Under the pieces are notes generated by a model. The model was not told where the DNA came from. It saw only the letters and a program-made list of their open reading frames with translations, and did no database searches. A stretch of DNA of 64,000 nt from Aplidium turbinatum (taxonomy: Eukaryota; Chordata; Ascidiacea; Aplousobranchia; Polyclinidae): positions 322,501-386,500 of the forward strand of contig OU964924.1 of assembly GCA_918807975.1 (NCBI GenBank), given 5' to 3'. The position numbers and the translations under genes are program-made. Within the stretch, counting starts at the first letter, position 1. The number at the start of each line of letters is the position of its first letter. Shown here one piece after another: positions 23,401 to 34,242 of the stretch.

Positions 23401-24564
23401 TGCAGTTGCATATTCACTTTTTTTGTATACTCACGTGTTTTTATCGTGTTATACACGTGTTTTTTACACGCCAGAAGCAGGTTTGTTTCATGTTGTTTTT
23501 CTTGTTTAAAGTAATTTTTCAACTCTAGTAGGGTATTTGATGCGTTTTATGTTAATATCTTTAAAAAATCTTTGCAGTTGCATATTTACTTTTTTTCTGT
23601 ACACTCACGTGTTTTTAAAGTGTTATACACGTGTTTTTTTCACGCTAGTAGCAAGTTTGTTTCATCTTGTTTCTCTCGTTTAAAATAAATTTTCAACTCT
23701 AGTAGGCTATTTGTTGTGTTTTATGTTAATATCTTTACAATAGGAATTGTGCAACTCAGGAATACAGTATTATGTAATTTTCATTGTTAAGACCGAATTT
23801 CTCCCCTTTATTTTTCGTAAACCTTATATCGCAGTTACCAGCGGTCACCTGATTAAATATCCCTGTGAGTCTGTGACATAAAAAAATGGCACAGAATTTC
23901 ACTAAGTATTTACTTATCAGCTGAGGAGAGGACTTTTTAGAGTGACTGTTAAGTAGGCTACAAGGTTGTGAGTAGCTAAAAATAAAAGAAAGAACGTATT
24001 CTTTTTTATGAACAACTGCGTGCTCACTGGCTCGTATATTATAGCCCAAGACATGGTTGGGCATTGTGCTATTGTTCAATGCAATGCTGTGAAAAAGGAA
24101 TAACATGTTCTATTGTCCACCCAATAAGAAAATCGTTTCTGTTTTATATTGGTTTCACGTCTTGAGACGTTGAATCAATATAGATAGAAGTGATTTTCCG
24201 ACTGGACTGCTCTAGCCATCAGCTCGGGGCAAATTTAGGTCAAACAAAACAATGGAAAACTCCGCGATAGTCTCTCTCTTTGCGCATGTTGATTTACGGA
24301 GCAATTATGAGCTTATCGCTTGTAGGCTAAGCGAAAAGAAATCGATTTCATGTTTTGCCAAACATAGGCCAAAAACAGCAAAATCTTGAATTTACAAACA
24401 AACTACACAACTTTTGCTATCAAACTTTACATCATCAGATCCGCCTTGTAATTTTAGGAAAAGTCAAGAAAAACCAAGTGCATGGCATTACGGTGCTTCA
24501 AGTAATTAAAGAAAATGTAAGGGGGGGGGGGGGCAGATCTGGTTTCCCTTTGAGAATCAAAGTG
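20496..24564. mobile_element. piggyBac-like (TTAA) non-autonomous element, copy 1
   Basis: Starts after TTAA (20492-20495) with ccatttgcttttcaacc and ends ...tgagaatcaaagtg, inverted to each other. About 500 bp at the left and 300 bp at the right are clearly homologous to the element at 24696-28076 (for example ttataagtttgaaaa and gtcaagaaaaaccaagtgca). The right TTAA is lost (agtc instead). Its middle holds the 172-bp satellite at 22470-23740. No transposase seen. Confidence 0.65.
22470..23740. repeat. ~172-bp tandem satellite, about 7.5 units
   Basis: The marker gttttatgttaatatctt recurs near 22505, 22676, 22850, 23022, 23201, 23377, 23549 and 23719. Each unit contains a near-palindrome cacgtgtttttaacgtgtta followed by cacgtgttttttacacg, plus atttttcaactctagtaggc. 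A related acacgtaaaaaacacgtg stretch lies just before the array (22325-22430). Confidence 0.9.
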
Positions 24565-24695
24565 AGTCATATAACTTCATAAACACAGCTTAGCGGTGTA
24601 CAGAAAGCAACACAAATGTGACACCATAGCTTCACCTTTGCTCGATACAAAAGTCTAATGCAGTAGCCTACGGTAACGATTTCAAAGACACTTAA

Positions 24696-27600
24696 CCCTT
24701 TGCTTTTCAACGTTTTTTTGGAAATTAACTGCTCAAGGGGGGGCCGTTTTTGGATCAAATTCAATCAGCTGTTACGTGTTATCCGCTGATGCTATTTCAA
24801 CAGAAGTTGCACTGGTGTAAAAGCAAATCATTTGTCTATAAGTTTGAAAACTCATTATTTTAAAATTTTATATGTTAAACTTGATATTTCAATTTTTGCA
24901 AAGGTACCCAAAAACGACAATTTTGATTTAACTTGCCGCCTTTAATTAACCGTGCTAATCCGATTTCATGCAAACTTCTAAATAACAAAGAGCTCGATCG
25001 AACGCACGAAGTGTGTGTGCGGTGTGCCGAATCATTGCATTGATTAGAATTTACGACTTGCGAGCAAATCTTATTGTAAGCTACTCACTGATTCTAAAAT
25101 AGTTACAATCAGAGTAATAGTGTTACACGAATTTGAAAAAAACAAAACTGCGTTTGTTGTCTTACATTTTTATCCTAAACTAATGCATTCCGAAACTCAT
25201 GGCTAGCTTCTAGTTTTATGGAACCAAATTTCTCATAAGTAACACCTTAGCCTGCTTGAATAGCTGTTTACATCTTCGTTTGTGTATTTTAGGTCTACAA
25301 TTGAGTTTGTAGTATGAATATTTTTAGTAGAGAGAAGACAATTGAACAAGTTGTTGAAATAATCTGAAATTTCTAAGTTCAAATTAGGTGCTTTTGAAAT
25401 TGTGGATTTGTGTCAAGTCGCATCACAAATATCATGCAGGCCACATCATAAGTCATTTCGCTTACGGGTGTTTATAAACATGACTCATAAATTACATCCA
25501 CAAAAAATACAGCATTTACATCAACAAAGCTAAGTTCGAAGCTCACTTTTTATTGAAGATTGTGTCAATCAATTTGAAAATACATTTTTAGTCAGCCAGC
25601 GTCGAAATAATGCAACAGCGAATTGAGGAACATGCGTAAACAAAGGAAATGTGAAATAACCCACAGTCAGCAAATCTACATAAATTTAACGTTTACAAAT
25701 GTTGAATCAATGTAAAAGGACTGGATTGCTGACTGGGTCCTTATTGTTTGAAGCACTAAAAATACGCGTAAAAGCGACAACGTCAGCAAGGCAGTGATTA
25801 TGTTTCTGGCCAAAAAAAAAATAACGTTTGACTTCAAAGATAAAAATGATTATAACGAAGCTTCAAAGTTTGTCGTAAAACATTTTACTGAGATACAATA
25901 AACATAATCATTCTGTGCCAGATTGTGAGAAGACTTCCTAGATTCTTTCCAACCATTTGCATGATTGCAAATTATTTTCTATAACTTTACATTGCTAAAA
26001 AATGGCTTCTTTGTTGAAACAACGTGGCTACAATTCTATAAAAAATTCTTAGGCCTACTACATTGAAGTAATGAAATTTTTTTTGTGATTTTGCTGATGA
26101 CGTTTTACAATATCCGAGAAGTAAAAAATAATAATGATGAATTATTTTACAAAACCGTGGTTTGCAAGTGCTTCACAAAAAATTGTTGGGGGAAAATTTA
26201 CTATTAGACGTAAAACGTTTGTAAAAGAAAATTGTCGGTTTACGTATTTATAATGTTTATTGCGCTGTTATCGAATTATAAACTGCCTGTAGGCTATTGT
26301 CTACCTTTGTGGTTGCCGGCCAGCTTAGAGCAGCATGCAAACTAAGCGTTTGTGGTATTTGCATCGTGTTATGATTCTCGAAAATTTCCCACAAGGTCTT
26401 TATTTTTATCGTGATATTTTGTGCCTCTTCTGTCCTAAACTTGAAGTTATTGTGCAGCACTATCCACATCGGTTTTTAGACTCAGTCTTCATTGAAAATC
26501 TTTTGTGTGGTGCATCATTTCAAGTAGTGTCTTCCCCTAAACTGTTACACAAATCGCCCAGAACCAGGTTGATTATTATGTATCTTACAGCAGTTGAGAG
26601 CCCGTTATTGTATGTGTGGAATTATTACTGTAGATGTCTGACTAAATTCATGCCAAAGTCGAGCAAATTCTGCTTTCGGGATCCTTGCCGTTATTTACTG
26701 TATTTTTTGTTGATAAGTTTAGGCAGCATTTTTCCAAGATAAATGAAGACATCGGTATTGTTCGTCACTTAGATTTAGTTTTCTCAGCATTATTTATTCA
26801 TTCTTTGATCCACTAGTTTGTCCCACTTTTGGTATAATCGGATCGTTTATAAATGGCGGGTCTTCACAATAGCCGGCCTCTTATACATTGGCGCAACGTA
26901 TTCAGATGTTGAATCAATGATGAAGAAAGCTGATTTGTTGTTTGTCTTATGTGACGCCTAAATTTATGCCTCGTCTACAGTACAAAATATTTTGTAATGT
27001 ACATTGTGTACATTGTACATTTTGTTTGTAGGCCTACATTACAAAATATTTTGTAATATTTTATTATCATCTTTTGTAATATTTTATTATCATCATTATC
27101 ATTATCATCTATTATATTATCATCTTATATTATCATCTTATTATCATTATCATCATTTTATTATCATTATCTATCATCTATCATCTTATCATTATCATCT
27201 TTATTTTGCGCTCTTTGGAACAAAACACAGTGCACTGTGAAACAAAAATACAGGACATAACAACAAGTAGGCGACATAAAGCAGTGAAGGGACGCCATCG
27301 AGTTAGCTGCTACGTGTAAATGGAGCCTATCTCATAATTTTGAGTGTATCTCACAATTACTGTTTGCAAAAACGCTATTTCTCCGGCTTCTCCCAAAAGC
27401 ATTTGCAGTGATACATTTCCTCAATTGCAAGTTTTGTCAATGAGAGCATTTCCATAGAACGTTTATTTCGAAACCAGGTTTTCGTGTCTTTATCCAAGAG
27501 AAGATTTCTTATTGTAACGTTTTTTATTCGTCAATGAATATTATCTGCTTGAAACAACTGTTTTGAATAGTTTGTGGCCTCCATAGCCTACTGTTTTGAT

Positions 27601-28076
27601 CGTGGATTGCTATTCTTCTTTGTAGAGCTGATAACGCAAAAAAGCTTGCTATTATTGTTTCTAATTAACAGCTTTGCGATCACTGGCTTTTCTTTGCAGC
27701 ATAAGAAATAACGCGCTTTGTATTATTGAGGTCAAACCGTGGCCTGGGTCAAACCAAACAAAAGAAAGCAAGAGGATGCTTCTCTCTGCTCGCGCATATC
27801 GATGCACGAAGCAATTATGAGCTTATGGCTTGTCATCGCAATGTAATCCATTTCACGCTTTGCTGGAAGTTAGCTAGAAACAGCAAAAATTCACCAAAAT
27901 CTTGAATTTACAAGAAAACTACACAACTTTTAGCATCAAATTTAATATCATCAGATCCGCCTGGCAATTTTAGGAAAAGTCAAGAAAAACCAAGTGCATG
28001 GCGTTACTGTGCTTCAAATAATTAAAGGAAATATGAGGGGGGGGCCAAATCTGGCCTCCCTTTGAGGAGCAAAGTG
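24696..28076. mobile_element. piggyBac-like (TTAA) non-autonomous element, copy 2
   Basis: TTAA flanks both ends (24692-24695, 28077-28080). Left end ccctttgcttttcaacg and right end cctttgaggagcaaagtg are inverted (12 of 15 terminal bases). G-runs near each end (gggggggccg at 24737; ggggggggcc at 28037). The interior differs from copy 1: no satellite, but an ATC microsatellite. No transposase; the 135-codon frame at 26335-26742 resembles nothing known. Confidence 0.75.
27061..27205. repeat. (TTATCA)n / (ATC)n microsatellite
   Basis: Irregular run of ttatcatcattatcattatc units, about 145 bp. Confidence 0.85.
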
Positions 28077-28427
28077 TTAAACTGAGATAATAATAGGCCT
28101 ACCATATTTAATCGTAGACTCATTACTCACTCAGATAGTTAAAATTAAAATCATCTACGGTATTCCAGTGATATAATAATAATAACAGAACAGTATTTAC
28201 ATAGCGCCACGACCACAGTGCATACTATGCTCCTGGGCGTGCACTCCCGTGCACGGTGCATGAATATGATCGGGGAATGAGGTGGGGTGGAATGGAACGA
28301 ATAGTAGAATGGAAGGCAGATTGTAAAATAGAAAATATCAAGGATGGAAAGGGATAGAATATTTGGATGATCGAATGGAAGACAATCTTCCATGCCAATT
28401 GCATTATTAACTTTCTAACATGGTATC

Positions 28428-28600
28428 AAGACAGGGTAGGATGGCGCACCGGATTAGGCGTTCGCTTTCCAATCATACAATTCTCGTTCCATTCCCGCTA
28501 AAGCTGGTTGTTGAAAAACATCGCTTACCTCTGCCGAGGGTGTAATAAATTAGGTGGGTGAAGTAACCAAATTCATCAAACTGCAATTGGATTGAGGTAG
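28428..28600 (+). repeat. tRNA-like SINE head
   Basis: A-box-like tggcgcaccggattaggcg and B-box-like cgttccattcccgc are spaced about as in a tRNA, with ctttccaatcat in the anticodon-arm position. Arms pair poorly, so a SINE rather than a tRNA gene. No tail or target duplication identified. Confidence 0.5.
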
Positions 28601-28859
28601 ATGAAGTTTTGTTTAAAATTTAAGTTAGCCTACCATTTCAAAAAATATATAGCCTATTTACAACCACAGAAGGACTCCAATATAATTAATTTCTTGAAAG
28701 TTTGTATAGCCTAGTGTGTTGCAGCGTTTCAGCAAGCTACAATTTCGAAAATTATACCTGAGGTGCCCCACCTTCATAGATAGGCCTAATAATCTTTTCA
28801 CTTCATAACCTATTTAGCTTCACATTGAAATTTACCAATTTAATTATTATTAACTAGGC

Positions 28860-29472
28860 CAGCGTGGTCCAACTTCTTTAAAACCTCTCCAGTCTACAGC
28901 TTGTATCACCCTAAAACTAAAAGGGGATCATCTTTAACTTCATCAAATTTATATTTTAATTTTAGACAATAGCATTGGTATCCACAAGAATCGTAGTTGT
29001 GGCCATGTGAACGCAAGCGTAGGCTAAAGAGCCTGGTTTCCAATTTGATTTCGATTTTTGGTTCTAATATTGTTCATTGCCGGTAATGGAGGCTACATGC
29101 GCAATCGAGTAGCCTACAAGTTCAGAACAGCGTCTTTTAAAAGGGGAAACTTCTCCTTTGATACTAACTTTCAAAAGCGTGCCGAATTTTCCAAAAACGA
29201 ATCGTTCTGAAGTTCACATAGGCTAATTGGAGTTGAAGATCTGGGGGCTGTGTACTAACTCTCACGCCCAAGGGAAAAAAATTTAAACGAAGTGGTATTG
29301 TTATGCATCACAATGGATCATTCACAAAGTTTTTTTGTCAATTACAAAGAAACAAAAATTGAAGTGATGTTGGTATTGCTAGATTAAAGCAAAGCTGACT
29401 GCAGTTCACGGGCCAAAAAGACGGAGCTCGCGAGCCAGGTTTGGCCCGCGGGCCTGCAGTTGGACCACGCTG
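28860..29472. mobile_element. 613-bp hAT element (non-autonomous)
   Basis: Left end cagcgtggtccaact and right end agttggaccacgctg are perfect inverted repeats over 15 bases. Perfect 8-bp duplication aactaggc at 28852-28859 and 29473-29480. The right subterminal region has gcgagcc / gcccgcgggcc motifs typical of hAT ends. The perfect ends suggest a recent insertion. Confidence 0.92.
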
Positions 29473-29480
29473 AACTAGGC

Positions 29481-30264
29481 TATTTGATTGAGGAGTGTGT
29501 ACTTCGAAATACAGCATCATTTTGTTAGTTTTTTTTAGACACAAAAAACTTTTCTATTCCTTAATCCGGTAGCTATCTACTTGCCCAATATCTTCAAGAT
29601 GAACGAAAAGTAGTTGAGAGAGCAAAACGAGCGAATTTTTTTTTTTAAATAAAAAAAATTGTAAAATTACCAGCCGAAAAAGGCTGCACGAACTAAATAT
29701 GAGTGGGCCCCCAGTCGGGGGTTGGAATGAAGGAAATACGGCCTTGCATGGTTCAATTAGCTATTGATTATCGAGATTCTGTAGCATTTTTTATATATTA
29801 AACATTAGACAGACTAAAATGAGTGGGCTCCTAATTATCAGTACCCCCCTGGCCGGGGGGTAAGGGAAGTGGTTAACACAGCCCTGCTTATAGACAAGGA
29901 TATTCCCTTCGCTTTTCGAGGTCACATACATAATGTTTGTGAGGAGTGTTCTACTTCATGCAAGTGAGACCTAGTTCATCACCGTCGGAGCAAAATCGTC
30001 TATTTCGTGTTTTGTCGGTTCTACCTTTTTCTAGTCCTCTGCTATGTTTGGCATATATTGTGTTTGGTGTGGTCATAAGTAACAACAAACTAAACTACAT
30101 CAAATTACTTAGAACTACAACCCGCACGCCTCAGCTACAAAATTAAATTCTTCCGCCGTCATTTAGGGAATGATTGTAAACTTGTACATTACATAACTGT
30201 CTCTTCCAAATTTTGTTCAAGTCAGCTCAAGAAACGCATTGAAAGCTGCGGAATGCGGATGACT
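29481..30264. other. Non-coding, partly repeated sequence
   Basis: atgagtgggc(c/t)cc occurs at 29698 and again at 29819, and ggctgcacgaactaaatatg at 29683 resembles sequence at 8100. No gene seen. Confidence 0.4.
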
Positions 30265-30273
30265 CTCGAACAT

Positions 30274-30614
30274 CGGAATGGCCCGTTTCGGCGAGTGCCC
30301 TATTCGGCGATTATTTGAATTTTTTTTTAAATTATCGGGTACCGTAGCCTAATTATCATTGCCGTTTTAGGGTTAGGGGTTAGATGTAGGGGGTTAAAGG
30401 TTAAGGGTTAGGGGGTTAAGAGGTTAGGGGGTTAATGGTTAGGGGGTTAAGAGGTTAGAAGGTTAAGGGGTTATTTGAACGTTTAGCGACGTTAAAATGA
30501 TGTAAAAGCGGCAATGATAATTAGGCTACGGTACCCGATAATTTTAAAAACAAATTCGAAAAGTCGCCGAATAGGGCACTCGCCGAATCGGACTAGCCGA
30601 ATAGTAGCAGACCC
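30274..30614. mobile_element. Inverted-repeat element around telomere-like DNA
   Basis: Arms of about 90 bp (ggcgagtgccctattcggcg, then cgggtaccgtagcctaatta, and their complements) surround a ~110-bp core of ggttaggg-like units. The 9-bp direct repeat ctcgaacat occurs at 30265-30273 and 30615-30623, but the right end extends further than the left, so the exact borders are uncertain. Confidence 0.65.
30369..30478 (+). repeat. Degenerate interstitial telomere-like array
   Basis: Irregular gggttag / gggggttaag units resembling the animal telomere repeat TTAGGG without keeping its 6-base period. It is bounded on both sides by inverted repeat arms. Confidence 0.75.
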
Positions 30615-30623
30615 CTCGAACAT

Positions 30624-31337
30624 ATCGCCACAATCAAGCTCGGCTTTCTTTGTTTCATGGCCAAAGCAAACAAGCTCTGTATGATGATAAAATTTCCTAC
30701 TTCTCTTCACAAGAACAAATAAATGTAAACAACAAAGTTACGTAAACATTAAATATCATCGAAACAACGTTACAAGTGCGGTACTACATAATACACCAAG
30801 GGAAGAACGAACAGACTCAGTTTGTCCACAGGAAAGCCTCGTGTACTGCCCGGAATGACGTCAGCAATGGTAATAATGTGTACACATGATTAGGGGTCAC
30901 AAGAGGCGCAAGAGACACAGTGGGACTTAAAATTTCATTAACACGGAGCCAACATGGTAGAAACCTCCAGGAAGGCGGGTGAGAAGGCAAACAGGAACCA
31001 GGTCGGCCACTAACGAGATGCAACGACAATGGCAAACTATAAATCATAAAACACGTCAAAACGATGCAGTGCAAACTATCAAGTTGCACAAGTAACCAGC
31101 TTCTCTGGATGATGCCTGACGTCATCAATATTGGAGTACTAAGTTGATTTTAACTCATCGTATTGTATTTGATTTGGAGAAAATGTTACGACAAGTCTGC
31201 AAAAAGTGGAATTGCACATTGAGCACATGGAATGGGAAGACTAAAACATGGTCAGTCATTATTGCAGCCAGCAAACATTAGGTTGTGTGTAACTGTGTAT
31301 TGTGCCTGGGTATCGGGTAAGTAGATGCGCTACACCA
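30624..31337. other. 3' flank of the SVOP-like gene
   Basis: Downstream side of the minus-strand transporter. No canonical AATAAA and no A-rich tail were seen on the gene's strand in the first ~200 bases after the stop. Confidence 0.4.
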
Positions 31338-32885
31338 CTAGCGAGTGTTGAGGGTTATTGTGGGGTCAACCGCACTCAAAGATTCCTGCATGGATCGGCC
31401 TTTGGTTTCAATCGGCAAAAATAAACTCGCAACAGCTGCAATCAGACTCGTCACGGCGTAGATGGACACGGCCAGCGGCTCGGAGTGCTCAAGCATGACC
31501 TGTGCAATAAAGGGGGTGATAATCGCCCCAACCCTTGCTAACCCACTACAGGAACCCAGCCCCACTGCACGAATGTTTGTCGGGTACACTTCCGGGGTGT
31601 AAACATAAGCAGCTTGAAACGCTCCAGAGATGAAAGCACGAGCAGCAAAAAGGAAAAAGATCATGACAGAATGAGAGGTGCAGATGATGAGAAGGAAGCA
31701 GAAGAGAGAGAAACCGATCATGGTGACGGACATGGTTATCTTACGACCAAGATATTCTATGATTGAAAGCGTGAAGAAAATGCCTGGAAATTCAGCTAGC
31801 GTGGTCCACAAAAGATCTGTGTAGTCTTTAGTTGTCAGTGTGCGACATTGCAAGTTGCAATCAATAGCAGATGTTGCATTTCCAATACTGCGAATGCATT
31901 GTTGTGTTGTGCTTTGGACCTGGAAGAGCTCTGTAGTCATGAGTACAAGCCCGTAATAAGAAAACGCACAATTGAACCAAATAACCCACAAAAGAATGGT
32001 TGTCTTCGTTTGTCGACGATTTGCGAACAGGTGACGGAATCTTCCACGTTTCTCTTCACTGTTGCAGACTAACCTACCGAGCGGCATCGCACTTTTGTTG
32101 TCAACAGCAATTCGCTTCAAAGTTTCATAAGCTTTGTTAGGATGGCCAGATAAGACATTGAACCGCGGACTTTCGGGAAGCCATCGACACGACAAAGAGA
32201 ACAATAGAAGAGGAAGCGCGCTGAAGGCAAGTAACCACCTCCAGTTGAGATTGGGCATGACAATGAGGGCGAGGACAACTTCGAAGCAAGTCCCCAAAGC
32301 CCAAAACAAATCAATCAGGATAATGCAAGCAGCACGAGACTTGATCGGCAAGAATTCCGCATAAAGTGTCACAGATTGCGGGACTCCACCGACACCAAAC
32401 CCAACCAATCCACGAAGGATGAGAATCCATGTCAAGTTGGGAGAGAATGAACTGATGAATCCCATGTAAAATGTCCATACCACGCACAAGAGGAGCCCAG
32501 TTCTTCGACCATACCGGTCACAAATGCTTCCCCAGAGAGATGAGCTCACCATCATTCCAACAAACACAACAGTCGTGATGAGAGCCTTTTGCCAGCTGTA
32601 GAGTCGCCATTCACACTGAAGTTGTGGAGCTATGATGCTTAGTATCATCAGCTCCATAGCATCCGCCATCCATGCACAGCCGGTCAGGATCGACAATTTC
32701 CACTGGAACCTCCCGAAGCCGATCGCCTCCACCGCTTCCTCGACTGTGAACGTTTCCTCCGTTAAGCTGCTCAATTCCGCGTAAGCACTGACGTCACGTT
32801 GCCTTGTGCTCTCATAATTGTTCGGGGAGGCCTTGTCGCCTCCTGCTGTCGATTCCACTTGTTCAGCTCCAGCTGCGGTTTCCAT
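31338..32885 (-). CDS. SVOP-like: SVOP-like (SV2-related) major facilitator transporter, single exon
   Basis: A 515-codon frame with a strong start context (gccATGG). The protein follows vertebrate SVOP closely in order and wording: [18 protein letters not shown] at 48-65, AWMADAME in TM1, the MFS motif GxxxDRxGRR at 119-128, [20 protein letters not shown] at 161-180, PESPRF at 237-242, [20 protein letters not shown] near 416-435 and PIETKGR at 491-497. Twelve membrane segments can be placed, with a cytosolic N-terminus (~60 residues) and a cysteine-bearing loop 7-8 with a possible glycosylation site at N336. Family knowledge: SVOP is a synaptic-vesicle MFS protein in neurons and endocrine cells whose substrate is not established. 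Odd: no introns, whereas vertebrate SVOP has many; an old retrocopy is possible, though no poly(A) tail or flanking duplication was seen. No inactivating change is visible. Possible 5'-UTR splice acceptors lie just upstream. Confidence 0.93.
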   Translation of the reverse strand: METAAGAEQVESTAGGDKASPNNYESTRQRDVSAYAELSSLTEETFTVEEAVEAIGFGRFQWKLSILTGCAWMADAMELMILSIIAPQLQCEWRLYSWQKALITTVVFVGMMVSSSLWGSICDRYGRRTGLLLCVVWTFYMGFISSFSPNLTWILILRGLVGFGVGGVPQSVTLYAEFLPIKSRAACIILIDLFWALGTCFEVVLALIVMPNLNWRWLLAFSALPLLLFSLSCRWLPESPRFNVLSGHPNKAYETLKRIAVDNKSAMPLGRLVCNSEEKRGRFRHLFANRRQTKTTILLWVIWFNCAFSYYGLVLMTTELFQVQSTTQQCIRSIGNATSAIDCNLQCRTLTTKDYTDLLWTTLAEFPGIFFTLSIIEYLGRKITMSVTMIGFSLFCFLLIICTSHSVMIFFLFAARAFISGAFQAAYVYTPEVYPTNIRAVGLGSCSGLARVGAIITPFIAQVMLEHSEPLAVSIYAVTSLIAAVASLFLPIETKGRSMQESLSAVDPTITLNTR

Positions 32886-33141
32886 GGCAATAAAGTCACA
32901 AACAAATTACATGCAACCCAAGCTAACAGCACAACCTTGAAAACAAACAGACTACAACTTAATTAACAAAGAAATATTAAAGATACGATTTTTTTATAAA
33001 TGTAAGCATTGAGAACCAAAGTAATGGATGCAAATTAGAAATCTGTACGTGCTGTATTGTACCTGTAGAGTGTAGACCAATATGTCATTTCTTTTACAAT
33101 TATTTAAATCACATCTAAGCTGTCATCCCACCACCCAATGT

Positions 33142-34234
33142 TAGGGATGGGCAAAATAGAATACCGAATATAGAATAACCGGTTGTAGAGTCTAACCGGT
33201 TTCAAAATGCATATGAAATCGGATAATTGAAACCGCTTTAACGATCTACCTCGTACTAGTCCGATTGATCGCAACGAATTCGCTGCAGCGAAAGTAGAAT
33301 TGTTTATCGATTCAGTGCGATGCGGCGTCGGAAAAACGCACGAGTTTCATTGTTCGCATTAAAGAGATCTTTCTTGTCAAGCGCTTTGTAGTCCTCACAG
33401 TCTTGCGGAAGTGTGGTACGAAACAGCTTAATCCGCTTTCAGGATTTTTCTCTATTTCGGTACCACAAACCTAAGTTGTTTCTGGTAGAATACAACAGTC
33501 GACTTGCCTTCGCTAACATCGTGGGCTCCCACTCTCGTATGCAGGGCAACGTCGACCACAGGGTGTGCGAATTATCGACCCTTCCTGCTGAAGTACGTAC
33601 GGGGGCTTTGTCTTAGCTTACTGTATTGCCGCAGAGCAAGGGGGGGGGGGCCGAAAAAATTAGAATGTTGGGATTTTGCCAGGGGGGCAACAATTTTTAG
33701 GTGGGGGGGCGAGGCCCCCCGGCTGGCTACGGGCCTGTAATACCGTACATGCCAGTACAGTGACATGGACGACTTGTTGAGCTGTGGGATTGAAGATGCT
33801 GCTTGCAGTAGTGAAGATGAATCAGCAAATTTGGCTTCCCCTGCTTCAGAAATAGATACATATCTCACGTTGTTGAAAGCATTCACTACATCTCTTCAAA
33901 ACGCCCTTGTTTGATGGAAAACACAACAAAAACCAATTTTCTTGTTTCTGTCAGTTAGTTTCAAAATATTTTTGTGTACCTGCTACATCTGCTTCTTCAG
34001 AGAGATGTTTTTCAAGTGCAGGTTTAACTGCCACCAAGTTGAGATCTCGTTTGACTGGTGAAAGTTACACTGCGATAAGCAATTTTTGTGATGTTCATTG
34101 TTTTTGTAAAGTCATAAAAATCATTAAAATGTGTCGATGGTAAAAACTGTCAATTATTCTAGAATACATATCTGTATTCTATATTCGGTTTCAGTATTCT
34201 AGAATAGCTAATTATTCTATTTTGCCCATCCCTA
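33142..34234 (+). mobile_element. hAT element with ZBED-type transposase C-terminus
   Basis: Left end tagggatgggcaaaatagaa and right end attttgcccatcccta are inverted; perfect 8-bp duplication cccaatgt (33134-33141, 34235-34242). The frame 33907-34143 reads LVSKYFCVPATSASSERCFS, SAGLTATKLRSRLTGES: the hATC dimerisation domain of ZBED-like hAT transposases. The rest of the transposase is gone. Near 33630-33740 a G-rich stretch ending ggctggctacgggcctg looks like another element's right end. Confidence 0.9.
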
Positions 34235-34242
34235 CCCAATGT

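Noticed and set aside
22470-23740. CRISPR-like regular repeat pattern
   Set aside because: Units are contiguous tandem ~172-bp repeats with no unique spacers, in a eukaryotic transposon.
26335-26742. 135-codon open frame
   Set aside because: Low-complexity, aromatic-rich composition, no motif, no splice context, and it lies inside a TTAA-flanked non-autonomous element.
30369-30478. True telomere or chromosome end
   Set aside because: Short, degenerate, and flanked on both sides by inverted arms and by host sequence.
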